From the NCBI GenBank assembly GCA_001896545.1, contig MPOT01000065.1, positions 1 through 50,949 of the forward strand: 50,949 nucleotides of DNA, given 5' to 3'. This document shows, one piece after another, positions 23,527 through 33,360 of the stretch (positions are counted from its first letter, which is position 1; each line of letters begins with the position of its first letter). The notes below the pieces were generated by a model that saw only the letters and a list, made by a program, of their open reading frames with translations, was not told where the DNA came from and did no database searches. This DNA is from Tepidanaerobacter sp. EBM-38. GTDB taxonomy: Bacteria > Bacillota > Thermosediminibacteria > Thermosediminibacterales > Tepidanaerobacteraceae. Made by a program: the position numbers and the translations under genes.

Positions 23527-24720
23527 ATGTCAAAAAACAAAGGGGGCAGCAGTTTAATAGTCAAACTGCTGGTAAGTATTGTTATCGGTATTATTCTCGG
23601 TCTTATAGTTCCAGAAAATGTTATGGTAGTCATAGAGACTATTAAGTATTTCCTAGGTCAGATAATCTTCTTTACAATTCCTTTGGTGATCCTGGGATTC
23701 ATAGCACCTGCAATAGCTGAACTTAAATCTAATGCTAGCCGATTTATGACTGTTACTATTTTATTGGCATATCTATCATCGGTAGGAGCTGCAGCATTCG
23801 CAATGATTTCAGGATACGCTATAATACCGCATTTATCGATTGCTTCAAACTTAGGTAATTTAAGAGAAATTCCAAATCCTATAATAGAACTTAACATACC
23901 TCAAGTATTCAGTGTAATGAGTGCGTTGGCATTAGCTTTAATGGTAGGCATTGCAGCTGCAAATACTAAAGCTGAGACTGTAAAGAAATTATTGCAAGAA
24001 TTTCAAAAAATGGTCTTATATATCGTTCAAAATATCGTGATTCCTATACTGCCTGTTTTTATTGCTTCAACTTTTGCGGGCCTTGCCTATGAAGGTAGTA
24101 TAACAAGACAACTTCCTGTTTTTCTACAAATAATAGTCCTTGTTATACTTGGCCACTTAATATGGCTTACAGTACTGTATACACTGGGCGGGGTTATATC
24201 CGGCAAAAATCCTTTAAATGTTGTAAAACACTATGGCCCCGCATATATGACAGCGGTAGGTACCATGTCAAGTGCTGCAACACTGCCGATAGCTTTAGAG
24301 TGTATCCATAAAAATAATGAAATACCGAGGCATATTCAAGATTTTGTAATACCGCTTTGCAATACTGTTCACCTTTGCGGTTCTGTACTTACGGAAACAT
24401 TTTTTGTAATGGCTGTTTCTAAAATCCTCTATGGCACGATGCCGCCGCTTACGCAGATGATAACATTTATCTTTCTTTTAGGACTTTTTGGTGTTGCTGC
24501 ACCGGGAGTGCCGGGCGGAACGGTTATGGCATCCTTGGGCCTTATTACAAGTGTACTTGGTTTTGATCAGGCAGGAGTTGCCATGGTGCTTTCTATCTTC
24601 GCACTTCAGGACAGCTTTGGAACAGCGTGTAATGTCACAGGGGATGGTGCAATAGCTCTTATGGTAACAGGAATTGCAGAGAAATATATGAAGGATGATG
24701 GGTCGGAAGATTATGCCTGA
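23527..24720 (+). CDS. Dicarboxylate/amino acid:cation symporter (DAACS family)
   Basis: 397 residues with about eight membrane segments. Family features: the Ser-rich AVGTMSSAATLPIALE (re-entrant loop HP1), IPLCNTVHLCGSVLTETFF (the NMDGT-like region of helix 7, here NTVHLCG), GVAAPGVPGGTVMASLG (HP2) and DSFGTACNVTGDG (usually DxxRTxxNVxGD, helix 8). The helix-8 Arg that contacts acidic side chains in glutamate carriers is replaced by Gly (DSFGTACN), consistent with a neutral substrate such as cysteine, serine or alanine. ATG 23527 follows AGGAGGTG. Likely imports the substrate of the cysteine desulfidase. Confidence 0.88.
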   Translation: MSKNKGGSSLIVKLLVSIVIGIILGLIVPENVMVVIETIKYFLGQIIFFTIPLVILGFIAPAIAELKSNASRFMTVTILLAYLSSVGAAAFAMISGYAIIPHLSIASNLGNLREIPNPIIELNIPQVFSVMSALALALMVGIAAANTKAETVKKLLQEFQKMVLYIVQNIVIPILPVFIASTFAGLAYEGSITRQLPVFLQIIVLVILGHLIWLTVLYTLGGVISGKNPLNVVKHYGPAYMTAVGTMSSAATLPIALECIHKNNEIPRHIQDFVIPLCNTVHLCGSVLTETFFVMAVSKILYGTMPPLTQMITFIFLLGLFGVAAPGVPGGTVMASLGLITSVLGFDQAGVAMVLSIFALQDSFGTACNVTGDGAIALMVTGIAEKYMKDDGSEDYA

Positions 24721-24821
24721 TAAATGCTTCTAGCGAAGGGTTTTAAAATAATTCAGTATTAGTAAAGCAAACATAAAATGGAATAAAGAGCAAGACTGAT
24801 GCCTTGTATTATAGGTTAGCG

Positions 24822-24866
24822 AAAAAGCCCGTATCTGAGATAAAGGTGCGGGCTTTAACCTTTATT
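24822..24866 (+). terminator. Terminator of the cysteine operon
   Basis: AAAGCCCG (24824-24831) pairs with CGGGCTTT (24849-24856), followed by a T-rich stretch about 10 nt later. Confidence 0.7.
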
Positions 24867-24948
24867 TTACTATTAAGAAATCTCCCCTTTATTTATACTA
24901 ATAAAAAATATATAATTAAATGAACTTGATAAACATAAAGAGTATACT

Positions 24949-24976
24949 TTGACCCAAACAATATCTAAATTATACA
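24949..24976 (+). promoter_or_regulatory. Promoter of the DapA-like gene
   Basis: TTGACC (24949-24954), a 16-nt spacer and TATACA (24971-24976); the start codon lies at 24999, giving a very short leader. Confidence 0.5.
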
Positions 24977-24998
24977 AATATTTCCAGGAGGCTAGAAT

Positions 24999-25913
24999 AT
25001 GTATAAACCTATTGGCTCTTGGGTGGCCATACCTACACCCTTTAACGAATCAGGAACAATTGACTGGAAAGGTTTTGAGATTCTTATTGACCATCAAGCA
25101 GCACATGGTACATCAACATTGCTAGTGATGGGATCTGCAGGGGAAGTTACTTTGCTGTCAGAAGATGAGCGAAAAGAAATTGTAAGGCGTGTATCGAAAT
25201 ACGCAAAAGGGAAGATACCGGTATTTTTCGGAGCTACATTTCCTACAACTGAGGAAACCATAAAATTCAGCCAGTATGCTGAAAGTGAAGGGGCCGATGG
25301 CTTGGTATATACCGCACCGCCTTATTTGCTGCCACCACAGACAGCCTTGGCGGAACACTTATTAGCCTGCACCAAATCGGTATCGATACCTGTTGCCATC
25401 TATAACAATCCAAGCCGAGTAGGGGTTTTTATTAAGCCTGATACCATTGGACGTTTGGCTGATGAGTGCCCTAATTTTGTGGCAGACAAAGAGGCCATGG
25501 GAAGCGTTCAGCATCTGGTAGAGGTTAAGCGGCGGGTAGGGGACAGAGTGCATATACTGTGCTGTGATTTCCCACAGTACTCCATTTTATTGCCAACGCT
25601 CGCCATAGGAGGTCATGGAGCTGCAAATATAGGCGGGAATATAATTCCTGAAGAGATGGCTATTATTGCAAGGCCGTGGGACAGCATAGATAAAGTTGAG
25701 GAAAGCCGCAGGCTGTATTTTAAGTATTATCTTCTGCTGGAAGCATTGTATTGGTTTTCAAATCCAATTGTAATAAAGGCTGCCTTGAATATTCTCGGTC
25801 TCCCTGCCGGAAAGCTGCGCAGGCCTTACCCGGAGTTAAGAGGGGAAAAGCTTGAGGAGTTAAAGAGATTGATGGATGAAATGGGCATTATTGAAAAATA
25901 TGGTCAAAGATAA
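24999..25913 (+). CDS. DapA/NAL-superfamily class I aldolase
   Basis: 304 residues, TIM-barrel. Seen: AIPTPFNESGTIDWKGFE, LVMGSAGEVTLLSEDER (the GTTGE pyruvate-binding loop, here GSAGE), YNNPSRVGV (catalytic Tyr) and Schiff-base Lys in VADKEAMG. Replacement of both Thr residues of GTTGE by Ser-Ala argues against authentic dihydrodipicolinate synthase; a different pyruvate-dependent aldolase or lyase is more likely. AGGAGG precedes the ATG. It lies alone, about 180 nt ahead of a CoA-disulfide-reductase-like gene, with no lysine genes around. The substrate is not determinable here. Confidence 0.8.
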   Translation: MYKPIGSWVAIPTPFNESGTIDWKGFEILIDHQAAHGTSTLLVMGSAGEVTLLSEDERKEIVRRVSKYAKGKIPVFFGATFPTTEETIKFSQYAESEGADGLVYTAPPYLLPPQTALAEHLLACTKSVSIPVAIYNNPSRVGVFIKPDTIGRLADECPNFVADKEAMGSVQHLVEVKRRVGDRVHILCCDFPQYSILLPTLAIGGHGAANIGGNIIPEEMAIIARPWDSIDKVEESRRLYFKYYLLLEALYWFSNPIVIKAALNILGLPAGKLRRPYPELRGEKLEELKRLMDEMGIIEKYGQR

Positions 25914-26094
25914 ACTTGTCATTACTTTAAAAAGTCAATGTTTACCTAAAATCTCAACATATTTTTCTTGACTATTTTTCCATCAGGGCGAACAAAAGTC
26001 TACTGGCAAAAGCGAATTTGTCTAGGTAATTTGCGGGGATATGAGTCTGTTATAGAATTAAGATGGATATTCGGCTAGGGAGGTAAGTTTTCTA

Positions 26095-27459
26095 ATGGAT
26101 AAACATTTAGTTGTAATCGGAGGCACTGCAGCAGGCATGAGTGCAGCTGCTAGGGCGCGTAGAGGCGATCCATCACTCCCCATAACGGTATTTGAACGCA
26201 CAGGGCATGTAACTTATGGTTCTTGCGGACTGCCGTATTATATAGGTGATGTTATAAAGGATGTTAATAAACTGATTACATATACTCCTGAATATATGAA
26301 AAAAGAAAGAAATATTGATGTCTATACATTGCACGAAGTTACGAATATTAATACTCAAGAAAAATATGTAAAAGTAAAGGATCTTAAAAGCGGCGACATA
26401 TTTAAGCAGCCTTACACTCAACTTGTGATTGCCACCGGTGCAATCCCCGTAGTTCCTAAAATATTGGGCGTTGAGCATAAAAACATTTTTACATTGAGAA
26501 ATGTAGAAGATGGGCTGAGGATTAAGGAGCTTTTGTCTTCCGGCAGGGTGAAACGAGCTGCTGTTCTTGGAGCAGGTTTTATAGGGCTTGAAGTATCTGA
26601 AGCATTAAGAAACTGGGGAATAGAAGTGACTGTATTTGAGATGCTACCTGCCATACTCCCGCAAATAGATAAGGAATTTGCTATACTGGTAGAAGATGAG
26701 TTACAGAAGAATTCGGTCAAGCTATATAAAAATACAAAAGTTGTGGAGTTTCAGGCTTCTGACGAAAATGTTATAAAAATATTGACTGAGGACGGAAGAA
26801 CTTTTGAGTCAGATATAGTCATTGCTTCGGTTGGGGTCAAACCTAACACGGGGCTTGCTAGAAATGCAAATATAAGTATTGGTCCTCTGGGTGGCATAGC
26901 AGTGGATAAATACATGCGGACAAGTGCTCCGTATGTTTGGGCTGCAGGAGATTGCACAGAGACATACAATTTGGTGACAAGAAAACCTGCTTATCTCCCT
27001 CTGGGCACTACGGCCAACAAACAAGGTAAAATTGCAGGTGAAAATGTAGTAGGCGGCAGTGCTGCCTTTCCCGGTATTCTGGGAACGCAGGTAACTAAGG
27101 TTTTCGATACCTATGTAGCAACTACTGGCCTTAATGAAATGTCGGCGAAAGATGCCGGGATTGCTGCAGTCTCAGCTAAGATAGTTCACACAGACAAGGC
27201 ATCATATTACCCCGGCTCAAAATACATTCACACAAAAATCGTATTAGACAAAAACACAGCAAAAGTTGTTGGAGCTCAGATGACGGGAAGTGAAGGCATT
27301 GGAAAAAGAATTGATGTCTTTGCCACTGCTATCACTGCCGGTATGACGGCTTACCAGCTAAATGAACTGGACCTTGCCTATGCACCCCCGGTATCACCTG
27401 TTTACGATCCCATTCTTATTGCCGCATCAGCAGGGATAAAGGCATTGGAAAAGGCATAA
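26095..27459 (+). CDS. CoA-disulfide reductase / NADH oxidase-like flavoenzyme
   Basis: 454 residues, single-cysteine disulfide reductase class. FAD motif VVIGGTAAGMSAAARARR at the N-terminus, active-site Cys44 in TYGSCGLPYYIGD, second dinucleotide fold AVLGAGFIGLEVSEAL, AAGDCTE flavin-binding motif, and the C-terminal dimer segment YAPPVSPVYDP. Members reduce CoA disulfides or persulfides, or oxidise NADH with O2; no rhodanese domain is attached. The cysteine/sulfide operon next door makes a thiol or polysulfide role attractive but unproven. GGGAGG precedes ATG 26095. Confidence 0.88.
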   Translation: MDKHLVVIGGTAAGMSAAARARRGDPSLPITVFERTGHVTYGSCGLPYYIGDVIKDVNKLITYTPEYMKKERNIDVYTLHEVTNINTQEKYVKVKDLKSGDIFKQPYTQLVIATGAIPVVPKILGVEHKNIFTLRNVEDGLRIKELLSSGRVKRAAVLGAGFIGLEVSEALRNWGIEVTVFEMLPAILPQIDKEFAILVEDELQKNSVKLYKNTKVVEFQASDENVIKILTEDGRTFESDIVIASVGVKPNTGLARNANISIGPLGGIAVDKYMRTSAPYVWAAGDCTETYNLVTRKPAYLPLGTTANKQGKIAGENVVGGSAAFPGILGTQVTKVFDTYVATTGLNEMSAKDAGIAAVSAKIVHTDKASYYPGSKYIHTKIVLDKNTAKVVGAQMTGSEGIGKRIDVFATAITAGMTAYQLNELDLAYAPPVSPVYDPILIAASAGIKALEKA

Positions 27460-27466
27460 AAGTTAA

Positions 27467-28438
27467 TCATCCTTCCTCCAACAGTTGCAGCATTACATCA
27501 ATAATATTGGAGTCATACTTAAGACCTCGGCCGCTCTTAAGTTCGTCAATAACTTCTGCAATGCTTTTTGCCGGCCGGTAAGGTCGGTGAGAACCCATTG
27601 CTTCTACCACATCGCAGACCCTTATAATGCGGTTTTCAAGGTTTAATTCATCATCCTTAAGGCCATCCGGATAGCCTGAGCCATCTAACTGTTCATGGTG
27701 ATGCAGCGCAACATCTGCTACTGGCCATGGCAAGCTGCAATTCTTTAAGATTTCATAGCCTCTAATTGTATGTGTACACATGAGCGCCCACTCTTCTTCG
27801 CTTAAACTGCCGGGTTTACAAAGAATACTCTCAGGTATTGATATCTTGCCTATATCATGAAGCAAGCCGCAAACATAAAGCCCATTAATTTTATCCCTAT
27901 CCAATTCCATTTTCTCACCTATTTTACGGGCATATTCGGCTACTTTGCGAGCATGTCCGGCTGTATATGGATCGCGGGAATCCATTGCCCGAGCAACCGT
28001 TTCGGCCAGGTCAAAAAAAGAGTGCTCAAGCTGCTTTTCTGTTTCTCTTTTCTTATGCCTTATCTGCGCTTCGCCTAATTCCCGCTCAATGGCAGCGACC
28101 AATCTTGCCAAGTTGTCCTTCATGATGTAGTCATGAGCACCGGCTTTCATGGCAGCGACTGCTGTTTCTTCTCCAATAGCTCCAGATACGATAATAAAAG
28201 GAATGTCAATACCGCTTTTTTTAAGTATGGCAAGAGCTGCAAACGCATCAAAGCGCGGCATATTATAGTCGGAAAGTATTATATCCCATGTGTTTTTAGA
28301 TAAAGCATCTTCCATGGCCTCAGGAGTATCTACGCGTTCAAAAGTTGGATTAAAACCATCGCGCTTTAATTTGCGCACCAACAATAGGGCGTCATCTTCT
28401 GAATCATCGACAATAAGTACACGAAGCGGTTTATTCAT
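27467..28438 (-). CDS. Response regulator with HD-GYP domain
   Basis: 323 residues. Receiver domain 1-120 with phosphoacceptor D57 (LSDYNMP), acidic D11/D12 and Lys in MKD. HD-GYP phosphodiesterase domain about 140-320: HDIGK (194-198), HHEQLDGSGYP (247-257). HD-GYP domains hydrolyse cyclic di-GMP to pGpG or GMP; the exact activity here is inferred. Encoded downstream of a PAS histidine kinase on the same strand (98-nt gap), so the two likely form a two-component pair that lowers cyclic di-GMP, relevant to the nearby chemoreceptor and pilus genes. Confidence 0.92.
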   Translation of the reverse strand: MNKPLRVLIVDDSEDDALLLVRKLKRDGFNPTFERVDTPEAMEDALSKNTWDIILSDYNMPRFDAFAALAILKKSGIDIPFIIVSGAIGEETAVAAMKAGAHDYIMKDNLARLVAAIERELGEAQIRHKKRETEKQLEHSFFDLAETVARAMDSRDPYTAGHARKVAEYARKIGEKMELDRDKINGLYVCGLLHDIGKISIPESILCKPGSLSEEEWALMCTHTIRGYEILKNCSLPWPVADVALHHHEQLDGSGYPDGLKDDELNLENRIIRVCDVVEAMGSHRPYRPAKSIAEVIDELKSGRGLKYDSNIIDVMLQLLEEG

Positions 28439-28536
28439 TCAAATCTCCTCTCTACAAGCAGTAAATTCATTTAAAAATACAAATCAATCCTTTGTATACA
28501 CACGGCAAAAACAGACCTGCTTTTAGGTCATACATC

Positions 28537-30642
28537 TTACAAAGGGAGAGTAAAATAAAAAGTTGTACCTTTGTTTTTCTGGCTTTCAGCCCATATCTTT
28601 CCGCCGTGACGCTGAATAATTTTGTATACGGTTGCTAAACCCACACCTGTGCCGGGAAATTCAGCCTCGGTGTGCAGCCGCTGAAAAGGCTTAAACAATT
28701 TATCCGCATATGACATGTCAAAACCTGTGCCATTATCGCGCACAAAATATATGGGGCCATCCTCAGAGTGCATAACACCAAATTCTATCTTAGCGTTAGG
28801 ATTATTTCCGGTGAATTTCCATGCATTTTGCAGTAAATTTTCCATAACTACTCGCAATAAGTTTTTATCTCCATACGCAGTAATATCTTTAGCAATCACA
28901 ATTTTTACCTGGCGCTGTGGCTCAAGGTCTTTAAGCTCTGCCGCAATCTCGCAGCATATTTCGCTTAAGTTTACACTGCTCATACATAGCTCTGCTCGTC
29001 CTAATCTTGACAACTCAAGCAGATCATCGACAAGCTCTTCCATACGTTTTGCCGCTGCACAGATTCGTCGGAGGTAGTCCGCACCCTCGGCATCCAACAT
29101 ATCCTCATAATCTTCCAGCAATGCTTGACCAAATCCCTTGATACTTCTTAAAGGTGCTCGCAGATCATGCGAAACGGTATAGCTGAAAGACTCAAGCTCT
29201 TTGTTAATTTGTTCCAGTTCAATCCTTGACTTGGTATCAGTTATATCTACGATATTAAACAGAGTTGCTATATTTCCATTGTATTCAATTAAAACATTGC
29301 TGATTAGTGCATAAAAAAAGCTGCCGTCATTTCTTAAAAATCGGATTTCATAAGTATCCGGCTCACTGCTGCCGCTTTGTCTTCGCGCTGCCCTTTCCAA
29401 AATAAAACTGCGCTCTTCAGGGTGAATAATATCAGCAATCCATCTGCCTGTTACATCTTTTCTTGTATAACCCAGCATTGCTGCGAACTTTTCATTGGCA
29501 TAGACTATCTTGTTATTCTGATGTATTCCAATGCCGATTAGAGCATGTTCAACTAAGTTCCTGTACTTTTCCTCGGATTCCCGCAAGTCCTGCTCTATCT
29601 TCTTGTGTTCTCGAACATCCCTGGCATTGATGACTATGCCTGTTGACTCGCCAAACTTATCTTTTACTACTGATGCCGAAATCCAGACGGGTATATTTTC
29701 ACCATTTTTTGCTTTTAAATACATTTCATGGCTATTGATATCGGTGAACCCTGCAAGAAGTTTGCCAATAATCTTTTCATCTGCCGTAGGAGCAGTAATT
29801 AAGCCAAAAGGCTTATTTTGTAGTTCATCAGGTGAATAGCCCAATAAATCATAGGCGGCATTGTTGGCAAAGGCGATTTTATAATCAGGATCCAATAAGA
29901 TAAGGGCGTCACTCATTGTTGCGATTATTTCATCGGCAGCACCTGCTGGAGTTAGTTCCATCAACTTATAATTTGATATTGCAAAAACAAAGCCGTTTGC
30001 CCAAATAAGAATAAATACAACTCCGATGGGTGGCACGGCAGCAATTTCAAAAAGCGGAAAGATTATGTCCGTAAGCGAACTTAAAATAACCGTAAGTAAA
30101 GGTGTAATAAAAAATAATCTGGCAGCTTTTTTATCTCGCTTTGTTTTTGCTTTGCGCCCATAATCGTATATTAAATAAATACTGGTGGCAACAAAGCCGA
30201 TATAGTATAAAATAAAGAAAGCGAGAGGAAGTGTTGGCTTTATTATGTAAGACCATCCGTAGGGCTGCTTGATAATTCCTGCAATGATATAGCCGGCTTG
30301 CTGCCAGTAAATGCAAAATAAAGCGGGAACTATGCACAATATCATCATCAGCGGATTTCTAACCACCCCGTCATATCCGGTAAATTCCATATAAAAAAAC
30401 AATACGAAGGAAGGGAAACTGCACCATCCTATGGAAGCGATGTTAAGCCATGCCATGGCTTCATCCGGCGTAACAGCACTGTTAAAAAATATGAATGCAG
30501 TGCTCCAGATTGCAAAAGGTAAAATTGCTAATGCACAAAAACGGTTTAACCTGCTCCTTGGATTTTTGTAGAGCAAAAAAACAATTAACAATATATAGAA
30601 TACTGAAGCGAAATAGCAAAGCAAAATATTAAATAATCTCAA
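28537..30642 (-). CDS. Membrane-bound PAS sensor histidine kinase
   Basis: 701 residues. The N-terminal 210 residues carry about seven hydrophobic helices (histidine-kinase 7TM sensor type), followed by PAS domains at about 230-345 and 355-475, a HisKA H-box SYTVSHDLRAPLRSIKGF and an HATPase with N-box NLLQNAWKF and G-boxes DNGTGFDM and GTGVGLATV. The first residue comes from a TTG at 30642 behind GGGTG; no better start was found because an ATG just upstream is out of frame. Pairs with the HD-GYP response regulator gene downstream. Confidence 0.92.
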   Translation of the reverse strand: MRLFNILLCYFASVFYILLIVFLLYKNPRSRLNRFCALAILPFAIWSTAFIFFNSAVTPDEAMAWLNIASIGWCSFPSFVLFFYMEFTGYDGVVRNPLMMILCIVPALFCIYWQQAGYIIAGIIKQPYGWSYIIKPTLPLAFFILYYIGFVATSIYLIYDYGRKAKTKRDKKAARLFFITPLLTVILSSLTDIIFPLFEIAAVPPIGVVFILIWANGFVFAISNYKLMELTPAGAADEIIATMSDALILLDPDYKIAFANNAAYDLLGYSPDELQNKPFGLITAPTADEKIIGKLLAGFTDINSHEMYLKAKNGENIPVWISASVVKDKFGESTGIVINARDVREHKKIEQDLRESEEKYRNLVEHALIGIGIHQNNKIVYANEKFAAMLGYTRKDVTGRWIADIIHPEERSFILERAARRQSGSSEPDTYEIRFLRNDGSFFYALISNVLIEYNGNIATLFNIVDITDTKSRIELEQINKELESFSYTVSHDLRAPLRSIKGFGQALLEDYEDMLDAEGADYLRRICAAAKRMEELVDDLLELSRLGRAELCMSSVNLSEICCEIAAELKDLEPQRQVKIVIAKDITAYGDKNLLRVVMENLLQNAWKFTGNNPNAKIEFGVMHSEDGPIYFVRDNGTGFDMSYADKLFKPFQRLHTEAEFPGTGVGLATVYKIIQRHGGKIWAESQKNKGTTFYFTLPL

Positions 30643-31037
30643 AACATTTCACCCTTTTTGATGAAATTTGAGCAAGCTAGAAAATCATATTTTTGGGATA
30701 AATAAGTTTTTTGTTTATCTGCTGTACAGCTTATTATAAAGTAAACCTTGAACAAATACCAATCATTTTGTCTAAATGGCAGGTTTGAAATTACTAATTC
30801 AAGCACTAAGTTGATACAATCTAAACATGACTCCAATATAAAAATCAATTTTTATCTGGCGAGATTGACATCCTGTTAATATGATGATGTACAAGATATG
30901 CTGACCGTAGATTTATAAAACGAAGATTTCTAAAGTAAAATCAATATATTCTGCCAAAAATGCATAAATAGTGATTGAGTCCGATGTTTTTGAAATATCC
31001 AGACTCAATCACTATTGTTACATAATAATCTACTAAA
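30643..31037. other. AT-rich gap between kinase and chemoreceptor genes
   Basis: 395 bp without a credible gene. A TTGACA box occurs near 30865 on the plus strand but has no good -10 box or downstream gene. The terminator of the chemoreceptor gene (30967-31016) occupies the right end. Confidence 0.5.
30967..31016 (-). terminator. Terminator of the chemoreceptor gene
   Basis: AATAGTGATTGAGTC (30967-30981) pairs perfectly with GACTCAATCACTATT (31002-31016), a 15-bp stem with a 20-nt loop. The T-run on the minus-strand side is weak. Confidence 0.7.
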
Positions 31038-33056
31038 TTACACTTTAAATACCTTAGTTGCATCTGACAACTCTTTTATCATCCTTGCAAGTTCATTTAT
31101 TGAAGCCGTTATTTCTTCCATAGAAGCTGCTTGCTCTTCAACTGCTGCGCTGACTTCTTCAGTGCTGGCGGCAGATTCTTGAGTGATAGCGGAAATGTCT
31201 TCAATAGCACTTATAACATTTTGCTTATTTTCATCGATTTCTTTAATTTGTTCAATAAGTAATGCCAAATACTTGATTGAATCATTTACAGCTTTTTGTA
31301 TTTCCTTAAATATGTCAGATGTATTGTCCATTGAAAGGGTAAAATTACCCATCAGGTTTTCTGCATTTGCCATAGATGTTTGTGCCTGCCGTATAACAGA
31401 GGTGATTTCATTTATCATACTGCCGATATCTTTTGTTGCAATGGCAGTTTGTTCGGCTAACTTCCTTATTTCATCTGCAACTACTGCAAATCCCCTTCCC
31501 GCATCTCCGGCTCTGGCCGCTTCAATGGCTGCATTTAGTGCGAGAAGATTTGTTTGGTCTGCTACAGAAGTAATTGTTTCAAGTATATTCGAAATGGAAG
31601 CTGATTTTTCAGTGACGGCCTTTATGGTTTGAGATACCTCTTCTATTGCCATGCTGCTTTGCGCAAAGTTGCTTTCCAGTTCGGTTATAACCTTTAGACC
31701 GCTTTCGCTTTTTGCACCTGTCTGCATTGTAAAATCACTGGTATCTTTAGCAATGCTGCTTATGTTGTCAAGTTTCTTGCCAAGCTCTGCAGTTAAATTT
31801 ACTGCCATTTCGGCATCTTTTGCCTGCTCGCTTGCTCCTTCGGCTATTTGTTGAATGGTTGCAGAAACTTCTTCACTGCCTGCGGCTACTTGCTCTACAG
31901 ATTCATTTAAAGCACCAGTGGTATCTTCGGAGATTTGTGCTATTTTCTGTATATTTGTTACTATATTTTTAAAACTTACTACTGCGGTGTTAAGTGCTCT
32001 TATTGCCGCACCAAATTCATCCCGCCGCTTAGTATCGATAGACCTGGTAAGATTGCCTTCTGCAAGCTCCGCGGCATACTTCTGCACCTCTAATAGAGGG
32101 GTTTTTATAGCTTTAGAAATGTAAAACGCAAACAGTATTCCAAGTGCTATAAAAACAATTGTCATTATGATAGTATTTCGTCTTATGGAATTAAGACCTG
32201 CGAATATCTCGCTTTTTTCCTGAGTCAAGGCAATTGACCAATCAGTTCCCTCGACCGGCGCAAATGCCATATACTTTACTACACCTTTGTACTCGTACTC
32301 TCCAAAACCGGATTCGCCTTCGGCCATTTTTTGCTCCAATATTGCCAAACCCTGAAGCTCGGGCGTGCTTTCAGCACTCTGTACAGTATTATCCTTGTCT
32401 ACGACAAGCTGTGTATCCCGATGTGCTATGGTTATTCCTTCACTGTTTATCATATACCCATAGCCGGTCTTGCCGAACTGAACGCCGGCAATCATATCAT
32501 TCATTTTTTTATGATCTAATGCTGCTACTAATATGCCAACCTGCTTGCCCTCATTTTTTATCGGAGCTGCCAAATATATAATCAATTGATTGTTTTTATA
32601 GACAGGATCTGAAAAACTTGTTTTACCAACAAGTGCATCTTTAAAGAATTTTTCACTATTTACGGTATCCTGCGTTTCGTCAATGTATACAACATTGCCG
32701 TTCAAGTCTGCTACTCCTATATTATAGTAGCCTAAACGTTCTTTATCTTCTAATAAAGCCGGTTTTTGTTCGTCCCAAACCATATTGCGTACCCTTATTT
32801 TTGCAGCACAACTTTCAAGCTCGGCTGCTATTTTTTCGTTCCACATTTTTATAGATTGTGCATGAGCTTTAGCTTGTGCCAGTAACAGTTCCGAAACACT
32901 GCTTTGAATCGTCGACGCCGCACGCATATATGACATATATCCTAAAGTGCTGCAAATGATTACTATCAGTATAGAAATGCTGAAAGTGATAAACCTGCCG
33001 ATACTAGTGCTTTGTTTGAACTTTTTACTGTTGAGCATGCCGCTTTTTTTTGGCAT
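31038..33056 (-). CDS. Methyl-accepting chemotaxis protein
   Basis: About 672 residues: N-terminal membrane helix (about 25-45), periplasm-facing double-Cache sensor (about 50-290, with [15 protein letters not shown] and [10 protein letters not shown]), second helix, HAMP, then a long coiled-coil signalling domain with the hairpin tip [19 protein letters not shown] followed by [17 protein letters not shown]. The last methylation-type region is EQAASMEEI. Signals to CheA/CheW, which are not in the window. ATG 33056 (MPKKSG) is chosen because GGGAGAGG lies just upstream; an in-frame start at 33077 would overlap that site. Confidence 0.95.
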   Translation of the reverse strand: MPKKSGMLNSKKFKQSTSIGRFITFSISILIVIICSTLGYMSYMRAASTIQSSVSELLLAQAKAHAQSIKMWNEKIAAELESCAAKIRVRNMVWDEQKPALLEDKERLGYYNIGVADLNGNVVYIDETQDTVNSEKFFKDALVGKTSFSDPVYKNNQLIIYLAAPIKNEGKQVGILVAALDHKKMNDMIAGVQFGKTGYGYMINSEGITIAHRDTQLVVDKDNTVQSAESTPELQGLAILEQKMAEGESGFGEYEYKGVVKYMAFAPVEGTDWSIALTQEKSEIFAGLNSIRRNTIIMTIVFIALGILFAFYISKAIKTPLLEVQKYAAELAEGNLTRSIDTKRRDEFGAAIRALNTAVVSFKNIVTNIQKIAQISEDTTGALNESVEQVAAGSEEVSATIQQIAEGASEQAKDAEMAVNLTAELGKKLDNISSIAKDTSDFTMQTGAKSESGLKVITELESNFAQSSMAIEEVSQTIKAVTEKSASISNILETITSVADQTNLLALNAAIEAARAGDAGRGFAVVADEIRKLAEQTAIATKDIGSMINEITSVIRQAQTSMANAENLMGNFTLSMDNTSDIFKEIQKAVNDSIKYLALLIEQIKEIDENKQNVISAIEDISAITQESAASTEEVSAAVEEQAASMEEITASINELARMIKELSDATKVFKV

Positions 33057-33142
33057 TTTTGACCTCTCCCTTCTCATCCTGCTGTTTGTTTATACAGGTA
33101 ATTGTAGGAATTTGTAGAAAATTGTAGGTTTGGCGTAATTTT

Positions 33143-33171
33143 ATTATAAACCAGCTTTTATGGCAAATCAA
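33143..33171 (-). promoter_or_regulatory. Chemoreceptor gene promoter
   Basis: On the minus strand TTGATT (33171-33166), a 17-nt spacer and a perfect TATAAT (33148-33143), about 87 nt before the start codon. Confidence 0.7.
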
Positions 33172-33360
33172 GTAAATTTTGTAATTTCCCAAAAGAATCA
33201 ATTGTATAATAATGTGTTAATATTAATAATTAATAGAAATATTGTAAGTGAGAGCTAAAAAGAAGAGCATAAGATTTGCTTTAAAAAACTTTAAATGTAT
33301 AGTAGAATTGATATGGAACTCTTGAGAACTTTATTGTTAATAATTCAGGGAGGTTTTTAT

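Noticed and set aside
30639..30848. 69-codon open frame overlapping the start of the histidine kinase gene
   Set aside because: TTG start without a ribosome site, AT-rich composition; its stop merely overlaps the kinase start codon.
30865..31016. Small RNA between a TTGACA box and the hairpin at 30967
   Set aside because: No matching -10 box at proper spacing, and the hairpin lacks a plus-strand T-run; it is explained as the terminator of the convergent chemoreceptor gene.
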